A stretch of 5,300 bases of DNA, taken from positions 1-5,300 of the forward strand of contig JBFLYE010000203.1 in assembly GCA_040756715.1 (NCBI GenBank), read 5' to 3'. The notes beneath the pieces were generated by a model. The model was not told where the DNA came from and ran no database searches. It worked only from the letters and a program-made list of their open reading frames with translations. This document shows, one piece after another, positions 1-5,300 of this stretch (positions are counted from its first letter, which is position 1; every line of letters begins with the position of its first letter). The position numbers and the translations under genes were made by a program. Source of the DNA: JBFLYE01 sp040756715 [NCBI: bacterium] (GTDB lineage Bacteria; UBA9089; UBA9088).

Positions 1-634
1 TTGGGGAAGATACAGGATGAACATTAGCACTTGAGATTATCTGGGAGAACAAAAGGCAAGCAAGCTCGGTGGATTTTTCTGTTAAACCTCCGATAACCTT
101 TGGTGTATTTTTTATTGTCCATAATTTATTCCCAGGGTCAATCCTCTCAGGAGAAAATGCAACAAAGAAGTCAATATCTGCCTTAAAGCCTGTTTCCTCA
201 AGGATTGGAACAACAACCTCCTCGGTTGTCCCAGGGTATGTTGTGCTTTGAAGGATGATAAGTTGTCCTTTTTTTAGGATTTCCTTAATTGAGTTTGTTG
301 CAGCAATAATATAAGAAATATCAGGTGCCTTTGCCTTGGTAAATGGAGTGGGAACACAGATAAAGATTACATCCTGCAATGAAAGAAGGGAGAAATTATC
401 TGTGGCAGAAAGCCTTTTTTCAGAAATTAAAAAGGCAATATCGCTTGTTTTAACATCAGGAATATATGAAATGCCTTTATTTATCTTTTCAATCTTATCC
501 CCTGAAAGCTCAAATCCCAAGACAGAAAATCCAGAAAGAGCAAATTCAGTTGCCAAGGGAAGTCCTACATAGCCAAGCCCAATCACGCCAATCTTTGCCT
601 TCTTACTTTTTATTTTATCTTTTAATCCCTCCAT
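1..634 (-). CDS. Nucleotide-sugar dehydrogenase, UDP-GlcNAc/UDP-ManNAc 6-dehydrogenase type (3' end cut by window edge)
   Basis: The frame is open from an ATG at 634 to the left window edge (211 codons visible, no stop), so the C-terminal half is missing. It encodes an NAD-dependent enzyme that oxidises the C6 hydroxyl of a UDP-sugar to a uronate for surface polysaccharide. The Rossmann fold begins with GVIGLGYVGLPLA (about residues 16-28; glycines 19, 21, 24). A CVPTPF stretch lies at 93-98 and the conserved QSTTYPGTTEE segment at 129-139. SPERIDPGN (161-169) is the form seen in WbpA/WecC/TviB-like UDP-HexNAc dehydrogenases, unlike the PEFL-type motif of UDP-glucose dehydrogenases. The catalytic Cys and the UDP-binding C-terminal domain lie outside the window, so substrate is inferred from subfamily only. 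An AAGG about 9 nt before the ATG could serve as ribosome binding site. The tRNA-Ala gene ends 14 nt upstream on the same strand, so co-transcription is likely. Confidence 0.88.
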   Translation of the reverse strand, partial: MEGLKDKIKSKKAKIGVIGLGYVGLPLATEFALSGFSVLGFELSGDKIEKINKGISYIPDVKTSDIAFLISEKRLSATDNFSLLSLQDVIFICVPTPFTKAKAPDISYIIAATNSIKEILKKGQLIILQSTTYPGTTEEVVVPILEETGFKADIDFFVAFSPERIDPGNKLWTIKNTPKVIGGLTEKSTELACLLFSQIISSANVHPVSSP

Positions 635-648
635 CTTTCAATACCTTG

Positions 649-720
649 TGGAGATGGCGGGAATCGAACCCGCAACCTCTTCCACGCCAAGGAAGCATTC
701 TCCCGTTGAACTACATCCCC
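649..720 (-). tRNA. tRNA-Ala, anticodon GGC
   Basis: Read on the minus strand, 720 to 649 folds into a complete 72-nt cloverleaf. The acceptor stem is GGGGATG/CATCTCC (7 pairs) and the D arm GTTC-AACGGGA-GAAT. The anticodon stem CTTCC/GGAAG closes the loop TTGGCGT, with anticodon GGC at 688-686. A 5-nt variable region is followed by the T arm GCGGG-TTCGAAT-CCCGC. The discriminator base is A. The third acceptor pair is G-U (G3:U70), the known identity element for alanyl-tRNA synthetase, which independently supports Ala. The 3' CCA is not encoded (A73 is followed by CAA), so it must be added after processing. The gene sits 14 nt before a nucleotide-sugar dehydrogenase on the same strand, and probably shares its transcript. 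Confidence 0.95.
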
Positions 721-742
721 AAACAAATTCCAAAAAACAACA

Positions 743-771
743 TTGACATATTTCATTTCTTATATTATAAT
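743..771 (+). promoter_or_regulatory. Consensus sigma-70 promoter of the SPFH/prohibitin gene
   Basis: TTGACA at 743-748 and TATAAT at 766-771 match the sigma-70 consensus at all twelve positions, with the optimal 17-nt spacer. Transcription would start near 778-780, leaving a leader of about 25 nt before the ATG at 805, which holds the ribosome binding site. No operator-like repeat is seen apart from the palindrome around the -10 box. This predicts strong, probably constitutive expression (inference). Confidence 0.9.
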
Positions 772-792
772 ATCTCGCAATGAAAAATAAAA
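764..792 (-). promoter_or_regulatory. Possible leftward promoter for tRNA-Ala, sharing the -10 region of the divergent promoter
   Basis: Positions 762-773 are a perfect 12-nt palindrome, so the minus strand also carries TATAAT (769-764). Upstream on that strand only weak -35 matches exist: TTTATT or TTTTAT at 16-17 nt spacing, with 2-3 of 6 positions. A start near 757 would give the tRNA a 5' leader of about 37 nt. No better leftward promoter is visible in the 84-nt gap. The call rests on the -10 box and on the need for a promoter here. Confidence 0.4.
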
Positions 793-797
793 GGAGG
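792..797 (+). promoter_or_regulatory. Strong Shine-Dalgarno site of the SPFH gene
   Basis: AGGAGG lies 7 nt before the ATG at 805, a near-ideal anti-16S match and spacing. It fixes the start of the SPFH protein. It shows the organism uses Shine-Dalgarno initiation, in contrast to rpsC, which lacks such a site. Confidence 0.9.
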
Positions 798-804
798 AAA
801 AAAA

Positions 805-1650
805 ATGAAAGAGGAGATTTATGAAGTCAAAAGAAAGGTGGGAAGGTTTAAAAATATTGGGATAACTCTTGGGATTATTCTTCTATTTTTGCTTTTTCTT
901 CTTCCCTTAATTAACCCCCTTGTTATTGTTGAGGCAGGAAAAAGGGGGGTTGTGCTAAATTTTGGGGCGGTTTCTTCTAAGGTTTTAGATGAGGGCATCC
1001 ATTTTAGAATCCCAATTATGCAAAGGGTAATTCAAATGGATGTTAGGGTTAATAAGGAACAGACAGATGCAGCAGCAGCATCAAAAGACCTTCAGCAGAC
1101 ACACTCCACCATTGCCCTCAACTACCACATCTTGCCTGATAAGGCATGGAAGGTCTATCAGAGAATTGGAGCTGAGTTTAAAGAGAAGATGATAGACCCG
1201 GCAATTCAGGAGGGTGTAAAGGCTGTTACCGCAAAATATACGGCTGTTGAGCTTATTACAGAAAGGGAAAAGGTAGGAGAAGAGATAAAAGGGCTTTTGA
1301 AGCAAAAATTATTACCATACGATATTATCGTTGATGAGCTTTCCATTGTCAACTTTATGTTCTCCCAGCAATTTACCGAGGCTATTGAGGCAAAGCAAAC
1401 CGCAGAGCAATTGGCTTTAAAGGCACAAAGAGACCTTGAAAGGATAAAGATAGAGGCAGAGCAGCAAGTAGCACAAGCAAAGGCAGAGGCAGAGGCTTTG
1501 AAGCTCAAAAGGGAAAACATTACAGATGACCTTATAAGATTAAGGCAAATAGAGGCGAATTTAAAGGCTATAGAAAAATGGGATGGAAGAATGCCCCAAA
1601 TTACAGGTGGCGTCCTACCCTTTATTGATGTAAAAAGCCTGGAGAGATAG
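805..1650 (+). CDS. SPFH-domain membrane protein, prohibitin family (HflC/HflK-like)
   Basis: This 281-aa protein has a short basic N-terminus (KRKVGRFK, 9-16), one strongly hydrophobic segment (about 18-41), then an SPFH/Band 7 domain (about 42-185) starting VIVEAGKRGVVLNFG. An Ala/Glu/Lys/Gln-rich coiled coil follows (about 190-235). The C-terminus, KWDGRMPQITGGVLPFIDV (258-276), is the tail typical of bacterial and mitochondrial prohibitins. Family members form large ring or cage assemblies at the membrane, and HflK/C regulate the FtsH protease. The anchor suggests an N-in topology with the bulk outside the cytoplasm. Which protease or partner it serves cannot be read from the sequence, and no hflK partner or ftsH lies beside it. 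It is transcribed alone from the consensus promoter at 743-771, and the start is fixed by AGGAGG at 792-797. It ends 10 bp from the convergent rpsC stop. Confidence 0.93.
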   Translation: MKEEIYEVKRKVGRFKNIGITLGIILLFLLFLLPLINPLVIVEAGKRGVVLNFGAVSSKVLDEGIHFRIPIMQRVIQMDVRVNKEQTDAAAASKDLQQTHSTIALNYHILPDKAWKVYQRIGAEFKEKMIDPAIQEGVKAVTAKYTAVELITEREKVGEEIKGLLKQKLLPYDIIVDELSIVNFMFSQQFTEAIEAKQTAEQLALKAQRDLERIKIEAEQQVAQAKAEAEALKLKRENITDDLIRLRQIEANLKAIEKWDGRMPQITGGVLPFIDVKSLER

Positions 1651-1660
1651 GTTATAATTA

Positions 1661-2293
1661 CTATTCTTCCTCTCTCTTTCTATAAACCCACACCTTTATT
1701 CCAATCTTTCCAAACTTTGTGGTTGCCTCTGCTATTCCATAATCTATATTAGCCCTTATGGTATGAAGGGGAACCCTTCCTTCACGATACCATTCTGTTC
1801 TTGCTATCTCTGCATCTTGGAGCCTTCCAGCCGCAGAGATTTTTATTCCCAGTGCACCTGATGCCATTGCATTAGAAACAGCCCTTTTCATCGCCCTTCT
1901 ATGTTGAATCCTCTTTTCAATAGACTTTGCCACAGATTTGGCAATCAGAGGGGCATTGAGATTTGAGTCAGCTATTTCATAGATATCTATCTGAAATTCT
2001 TTTTTTATTTTAGAAGATAAGAGCTTTTTAATCTTTTCTATCTCCTCTCCTCCCCTTCCAATAACAACCCCTGGTCTTCCGGTATGGATATTTATCTTAA
2101 TCTTTTCACCAAATCTTTCAATTACAACCGAATCAATATCGCCATTTGCAAAATAGTTTTCAATAAAATTTCTAATGAAGATATCCTCGGCAAGGTTCTC
2201 CACATACTCCCTTTTGTTTCCTGTATACCATATTGAATCCCAAGTATAACCTTGTCCTATTCTAAAGCTTCTTGGATTTACTTTCTGTCCCAT
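1661..2293 (-). CDS. rpsC: 30S ribosomal protein S3 (uS3)
   Basis: The 210-aa product starts MGQKVNP, as bacterial S3 does, and binds 16S rRNA in the head of the 30S subunit near the mRNA entry tunnel. The type-2 KH domain (about 38-107) contains [14 protein letters not shown] (72-85), with the GXXG loop at 79-82. The basic RRAMKR stretch (132-137) corresponds to the E. coli Arg131/Arg132/Lys135 region linked to mRNA unwinding at the entry site. The C-terminal domain has GRL at 156-158 and [18 protein letters not shown] (161-178). Two details differ from the usual SGRLGGAEIAR: it reads [12 protein letters not shown]. The protein is about 20 aa shorter than E. coli S3, which lacks only a variable tail. 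rpsC normally sits between rplV and rplP in the S10 cluster, but here it follows coaD. There is no Shine-Dalgarno before the ATG, and a promoter lies directly upstream. Confidence 0.96.
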   Translation of the reverse strand: MGQKVNPRSFRIGQGYTWDSIWYTGNKREYVENLAEDIFIRNFIENYFANGDIDSVVIERFGEKIKINIHTGRPGVVIGRGGEEIEKIKKLLSSKIKKEFQIDIYEIADSNLNAPLIAKSVAKSIEKRIQHRRAMKRAVSNAMASGALGIKISAAGRLQDAEIARTEWYREGRVPLHTIRANIDYGIAEATTKFGKIGIKVWVYRKREEE

Positions 2294-2301
2294 TTTACAA
2301 A

Positions 2302-2331
2302 ATTATAGTTTTTCCATAAACATTTTGTCTA
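2302..2331 (-). promoter_or_regulatory. Sigma-70 promoter directly in front of rpsC, predicting a leaderless or near-leaderless mRNA
   Basis: On the minus strand, TAGACA (2331-2326, 5 of 6 matches to TTGACA) is separated by 18 nt from a perfect TATAAT (2307-2302). The expected start lies about 7 nt further on, at the A-run 2296-2293, and the rpsC ATG begins at 2293. The 15 nt before the ATG contain no Shine-Dalgarno. The -35 box begins one base after the coaD stop. AT-rich gaps make TATAAT by chance easily, so the paired boxes are good but not conclusive evidence. Confidence 0.6.
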
Positions 2332-2808
2332 CTATTTTTGATAAAATAATTTTAACCTTTCTTCCACCTGTTTTGGAACAAATCCTTTTGGAAGCTTTCC
2401 AAGCTTGGAAAGCTCCTTTACCACAGAGGATGATAGATAAAAATATGCCTCATCTGTCATTAGGAAAACCGTCTCTAATTCTGGATAAAGCCTCTTGTTT
2501 GTAAGGGCCATCTGAAACTCATATTCAAAATCAGAAACCGCACGAAGCCCCCTTATGACAACCTTTATTTTGTTCTCCTTAAGATAATCAACCAGAAGTC
2601 CTTTGAATGATGAGATGGAAATCCCCTTTATTCCTTTGGCTATCTCATTTAGCATTTCAATTCTTTCCTCTTTTGAGAATAGGGTCTTCTTTGTTGCATC
2701 CTCTGCACAGAGAACAATTATTTCATCAAAAATAGAGGATGCCCTCTTTATAATATCCAAATGGCCAAATGTTGGTGGATCAAACCTTCCTGGATATACT
2801 GCCTTCAT
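2332..2808 (-). CDS. coaD: Phosphopantetheine adenylyltransferase
   Basis: The product (158 aa, standard length about 160) transfers AMP from ATP to 4'-phosphopantetheine, forming dephospho-CoA, the penultimate step of coenzyme A synthesis in the cytosol. It is a nucleotidyltransferase with a Rossmann-like fold. Visible motifs are TFGH (13-16; H16 matches catalytic His18 of E. coli) and KK (40-41; Lys42 equivalent). RGLRAVSDFEYEFQMAL follows at 86-102 (Arg88/Arg91 equivalents), then SSSVVKEL (126-133), the ISSxxVKE-like triphosphate-binding motif. Unusually, the first motif reads YPGRFDPPTFGH, with Arg8 where the family has Ser or Thr. The first nine codons overlap the end of murI by 29 nt, and AGAGG just before the ATG (about 3-4 nt spacing) lies inside murI, so translation is probably coupled. 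rpsC follows after 38 nt. Confidence 0.95.
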   Translation of the reverse strand: MKAVYPGRFDPPTFGHLDIIKRASSIFDEIIVLCAEDATKKTLFSKEERIEMLNEIAKGIKGISISSFKGLLVDYLKENKIKVVIRGLRAVSDFEYEFQMALTNKRLYPELETVFLMTDEAYFYLSSSVVKELSKLGKLPKGFVPKQVEERLKLFYQK

Positions 2809-3583
2809 ATTCCTCTAAATCTATTCTTTGGATATCTGGAATTGAAATGTCAAGAAAACCAGCTGCTTTAAGCATAAAATCGCCTGGGGTATCACTTGTA
2901 TAAAATCTTAAACTCCCCCCCTTTATGTTAAGCAAGCCCTCCTTTTCCAATAATGTTTTTGTAGCAATGGCTGTTGAGGTAGATGAGTTGACAATATGAA
3001 TATTATCACCCATTGTTTCCTTAATTGTTTGTAAGAGAAATGGATAATGTGTGCAGCCAAGGATGAGAACATCAATTTTTCCCTTTAATTCCGAAAGATA
3101 TTCTTCACATATAGCCCTTGTTATCTTATGGTCAATCCATCCCTCCTCAACCAATGGGACAAATAATGGACAGGCTTTTGCGATAACCTTTTTGCCCTCT
3201 CTTACTATCCTTTTCTGGTAAATGGAGCTAGCAATCGTCCTTCTTGTCCCAATTACACCAATTGTTTCCCCAAGCTTTATTGCCTCGGAAACAACAGGGT
3301 CTATAACATCAATAATATAGGGAAATCTCTGGGATAGGCTTTCAATAGCAACAGAGCTTGCGGTATTGCAAGCTATGACAACAAGCTTTACCTCCTGTGA
3401 AAGGAGAAAGGAAAGGGCTTGATTTGCATATTTGATAACCAAAGATTCTGATTTTGAGCCATATGGACTTCTTGCAATATCACCAAAATAAATAATGTCC
3501 TCTTGGGGAAGCATTCTTATAATCTCCTTCAAAACGGTAACTCCACCAATCCCAGAATCAAAAATAGCTATGGGTTTTTCCAT
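2780..3583 (-). CDS. murI: Glutamate racemase
   Basis: The 267-aa cytosolic enzyme interconverts L- and D-glutamate without a cofactor and supplies D-Glu for peptidoglycan. The two-fold symmetric active site is clear. FDSGIGG (8-14) carries the catalytic-site Asp9 and Ser10, and YFGDIARSPYG (32-42) the substrate loop. ACNTAS (71-76) carries Cys72, and GCTHYPFL (176-183) Cys177 and His179; the two cysteines are the acid/base pair. PLVEEGW (143-149) is also typical. About 20 residues after AGFLDISIP form a short C-terminal tail that overlaps the start of coaD. The start lies 6 nt after the rpoD stop, and an AGGA partly inside that stop codon provides the ribosome binding site, so the gene appears to be translated from the dnaG-rpoD transcript. 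It implies a peptidoglycan-making bacterium. Confidence 0.96.
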   Translation of the reverse strand: MEKPIAIFDSGIGGVTVLKEIIRMLPQEDIIYFGDIARSPYGSKSESLVIKYANQALSFLLSQEVKLVVIACNTASSVAIESLSQRFPYIIDVIDPVVSEAIKLGETIGVIGTRRTIASSIYQKRIVREGKKVIAKACPLFVPLVEEGWIDHKITRAICEEYLSELKGKIDVLILGCTHYPFLLQTIKETMGDNIHIVNSSTSTAIATKTLLEKEGLLNIKGGSLRFYTSDTPGDFMLKAAGFLDISIPDIQRIDLEEYEGSISRKV

Positions 3584-3589
3584 TAAATC

Positions 3590-5104
3590 CTAAATATCCA
3601 GATAATCCTTTAGTTTCTTACTTCTTAGTGGATGTTGAAGCTTTTTTAATGCCTTTGCCTCAATCTGGCGAATACGCTCCCTTGTAACATTAAACTTCAT
3701 CCCAACCTCTTCCAGTGTATGAGGATAACCATCTTCCAAGCCAAATCTTAAGCTCAATACCCTTGCCTCCTGGAAGGAAAGGGATGAAAAAACCTTCTCT
3801 ATTTCTTCCTTAAGAAGGAAGAATGTAGTTAAATTTGCAGGAGAGGCAATGCTTTTATCTTCAATGAAGTCCGAAAGGCAAGTGTCTCCTTCATCTCCAA
3901 TAGGGGTTTCAAGGGAGATTGGCTCTTGGGAAATTCTTAAGACCTCCTGCACCTTTTCTACTGGCCAATTTAGCCCTTCTGCAATCTCATCAGGAGATGG
4001 TTCTTTTCCTATCTTTTGAAGGAGCTTACGAGATTCCTTAATCACCCTGTTTATCTGCTCAACCATATGGACAGGAACCCTTATTGTCCTTGATTGGTCA
4101 GCGATTGCCCTTGTGATTGCTTGTTTAATCCACCAAGTGGCATAGGTAGAAAAGCGATAGCCCTTTTTATACTCAAATTTTTCAACCGCCTTTATAAGCC
4201 CAATATTTCCCTCCTGAACAAGGTCAAGAAAACTTAAACCCCAATTCATATATTTCTTTGCTACACTCACAACAAGCCTCAAGTTAGAAGCAATCATTTT
4301 TTCCTTTGCCTCCTCTATATTTACTTGGATTACCGCTAAATCCTTTGCAATATCCTTTATCCTTTTTCTTGGTTCTCCAATTATTTGACGAAGCTCTTTA
4401 AGCCTTTGGACATATTCCTCCTTTTTATCTTTTAGTTCTTGGCTGTCTTTTTTTCTTATCTTTTCTCGTAGTCTTTTTATCTTCCCCTCTGTTTTTTTTA
4501 TCTCTATTGCTATTTTCTTTATCCTTTCTGCAATAGTTGAAGCAACATCCCTATGGATAAACTTTTTCAATATTTTTTTCTTTTTTTCCTTATTTCTTTC
4601 TTCCTCAAGCCGTTCGATAAACTTTTTAAATTGGGTATAGAGCCTTGCCTCTCTCAATGGAGATGGTCCATTTTCCTGCCTGAATATCTCCCTTATCTTT
4701 ATACGGTTTTTATCAACACTTGCCTTCATTTCCTGTAAGAATTTTATGGTTACCTTACAACTTGCTATCTTCTCCTTTAATTTGCTCCAACCTTCCTCCA
4801 TTATTTTTGCAATTTCTATCTCATCTTTAGAGGATAAAAGAGGGACCTTGCCAATGTCTTTAAGATATACCTTTATGGGATCTTCTATCTTTGTTTCCTC
4901 CCCTACATCTTCAAGAAAAGCCCCTTCTGGCCCTATCCCCTCTGTAATCTCTATTCCATATTGTTCAGAAAGCTCCTGAAGAAGGGTATCAATTTCCTCA
5001 AGGGGGAAATTATCGGGAAGGAGGAAGGTTAACTCGTCATAAGTAATCTTCCCCTGTTCCTCCCATATCTCAACAAGCTTGTTGATTATATCTTCCTTGT
5101 CCAT
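3590..5104 (-). CDS. rpoD: Primary RNA polymerase sigma factor, sigma-70 (RpoD/SigA)
   Basis: This 504-aa housekeeping sigma directs core RNA polymerase to most promoters. Domains in order are: region 1.1 (about 5-65, [11 protein letters not shown]); region 1.2 (about 74-105, [17 protein letters not shown]); a lysine-rich, coiled-coil-prone non-conserved region (about 108-262); region 2 (about 264-345, with [20 protein letters not shown] at 317-336); region 3 (about 346-422); region 4 (about 435-500), whose helix-turn-helix ends [17 protein letters not shown]. Gln328 and Thr331 match E. coli Gln437/Thr440, which read the -10 box. Arg475, Glu476 and Arg479 match Arg584, Glu585 and Arg588, which read the -35 box. 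A full region 1.1 marks it as a group 1 sigma. Length lies between B. subtilis SigA (371) and E. coli RpoD (613) because of the middle insert. It overlaps the dnaG end by 19 nt and has only a weak ribosome binding site, which suggests translational coupling to dnaG. Confidence 0.97.
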   Translation of the reverse strand: MDKEDIINKLVEIWEEQGKITYDELTFLLPDNFPLEEIDTLLQELSEQYGIEITEGIGPEGAFLEDVGEETKIEDPIKVYLKDIGKVPLLSSKDEIEIAKIMEEGWSKLKEKIASCKVTIKFLQEMKASVDKNRIKIREIFRQENGPSPLREARLYTQFKKFIERLEEERNKEKKKKILKKFIHRDVASTIAERIKKIAIEIKKTEGKIKRLREKIRKKDSQELKDKKEEYVQRLKELRQIIGEPRKRIKDIAKDLAVIQVNIEEAKEKMIASNLRLVVSVAKKYMNWGLSFLDLVQEGNIGLIKAVEKFEYKKGYRFSTYATWWIKQAITRAIADQSRTIRVPVHMVEQINRVIKESRKLLQKIGKEPSPDEIAEGLNWPVEKVQEVLRISQEPISLETPIGDEGDTCLSDFIEDKSIASPANLTTFFLLKEEIEKVFSSLSFQEARVLSLRFGLEDGYPHTLEEVGMKFNVTRERIRQIEAKALKKLQHPLRSKKLKDYLDI

Positions 5105-5300
5105 CTTAACGCTTCAATATTTTTTGCCAATTCTTGATAAGAAGAAAGAAGCTTTTTTACATTCTCATTCCTTCCTTCCTTCTCCATTATTTCTCTCTTA
5201 AGAGATTCCATTTTTTCCTTTAGGTTTTCTTCTTTTATCCTCTTTATACAAGATAAAGCCAAAGCATACCTATCTTTTTTGTTATAAAACTCCATACTTA
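5086..5300 (-). CDS. dnaG: DNA primase C-terminal end (5' part beyond window edge)
   Basis: The frame enters from the right edge without a stop and ends at TAA 5088-5086, giving about 70 residues. An ATG at 5295 is present, but the frame stays open upstream of it, so it is probably internal. The sequence is a charged helical tail with little Cys, Pro or Gly ([19 protein letters not shown], then [14 protein letters not shown]). This fits the end of the helicase-binding C-terminal domain of DnaG, where a final ELLxxYQEL-like helix is common. Primase makes the RNA primers at the replication fork. None of the catalytic TOPRIM or zinc-binding parts are in view, so identity rests on the helical tail and on position directly upstream of rpoD, overlapping it by 19 nt, as in the classic dnaG-rpoD pair. 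An unrelated small helical protein is the alternative. Confidence 0.75.
   Translation of the reverse strand, partial: SMEFYNKKDRYALALSCIKRIKEENLKEKMESLKREIMEKEGRNENVKKLLSSYQELAKNIEALRWTRKI

Noticed and set aside
69-783. Plus-strand open frames across the dehydrogenase and tRNA region
   Set aside because: They lie opposite a well-supported dehydrogenase, and one runs through the tRNA. No recognisable protein features.
1069-1082. Short GCA repeat (GCAGCAGCAGCA) in the SPFH gene
   Set aside because: It is only an alanine run in coding sequence (QTDAAAAS), too short to be a meaningful tandem repeat.
1081-1520. Two open frames on the minus strand inside the SPFH gene
   Set aside because: They are antisense to a clearly conserved domain, have Cys/Ser-rich low-quality products, and lack ribosome sites. 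They are shadows.
1642-1675. Imperfect inverted repeat (GAGAG-ATAG ... CTAT-TCTTC-CTCTC) across the rpsC/SPFH junction
   Set aside because: The paired core is only four A/T-rich pairs plus a bulged GA/CT arm, with no GC-rich stem and no proper U-tract, so I did not call it a terminator.
4379-4427. AAGGAGGAATATG inside rpoD resembling a strong ribosome site with a start codon
   Set aside because: The ATG is out of the rpoD frame and the reading frame stops after ten codons. The AGGAGG comes from Lys-Glu-Glu codons of the coiled coil.
5086-5295. A stand-alone 69-aa protein starting at the ATG at 5295
   Set aside because: The frame continues open upstream to the window edge, and the helical tail before rpoD fits the end of DnaG better than a separate small gene.

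Overview
This 5.3 kb stretch is chromosomal DNA of an AT-rich bacterium, with no archaeal or eukaryotic signs. The evidence is a housekeeping sigma-70 factor with all its regions, a DnaG-type primase C-terminus, glutamate racemase (so peptidoglycan is made), bacterial uS3 and a bacterial tRNA-Ala. I cannot name the phylum. The isolated rpsC and the moderately divergent housekeeping proteins would suit an uncultivated lineage, but that is inference. There is no mobile element, CRISPR array, phage gene or broken gene, and coding density is very high.

Left part, 1-804: a nucleotide-sugar dehydrogenase (UDP-GlcNAc/ManNAc type) runs leftward off the window edge. A tRNA-Ala(GGC) gene on the same strand ends only 14 nt before it, so the two probably share a transcript. 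An 84-nt divergent intergenic region follows. It holds a perfect consensus sigma-70 promoter (TTGACA, 17 nt, TATAAT) firing rightward into an SPFH/prohibitin-family membrane protein (805-1650). The -10 box of that promoter sits in a 12-nt perfect palindrome, so it also presents TATAAT leftward, toward the tRNA.

Right part, 1661-5300: a leftward housekeeping cluster in the order dnaG (3' end only), rpoD, murI, coaD, rpsC. dnaG/rpoD overlap by 19 nt, rpoD/murI are 6 nt apart, and murI/coaD overlap by 29 nt, which is typical of one translationally coupled operon. After coaD a 38-nt gap contains a good sigma-70 promoter whose predicted start falls at or within about 3 nt of the rpsC ATG. rpsC may therefore be made from a leaderless mRNA as well as by readthrough. 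rpsC ends 10 bp from the convergent SPFH gene, with no clear terminator between them.

Functionally the right cluster links replication priming, transcription initiation, cell-wall D-glutamate supply, coenzyme A synthesis and the 30S ribosome. It resembles the classic rpsU-dnaG-rpoD macromolecular synthesis operon, with different ribosomal and metabolic partners. The RpoD residues that read the -10 and -35 boxes are conserved, in agreement with the consensus promoter found here. I found no clearly new biological system. The most interesting points are the solitary, possibly leaderless rpsC, the symmetric divergent promoter, an unusual Arg in the CoaD nucleotide-binding motif inside a gene overlap, and an in-frame internal start site in rpoD at a domain boundary.
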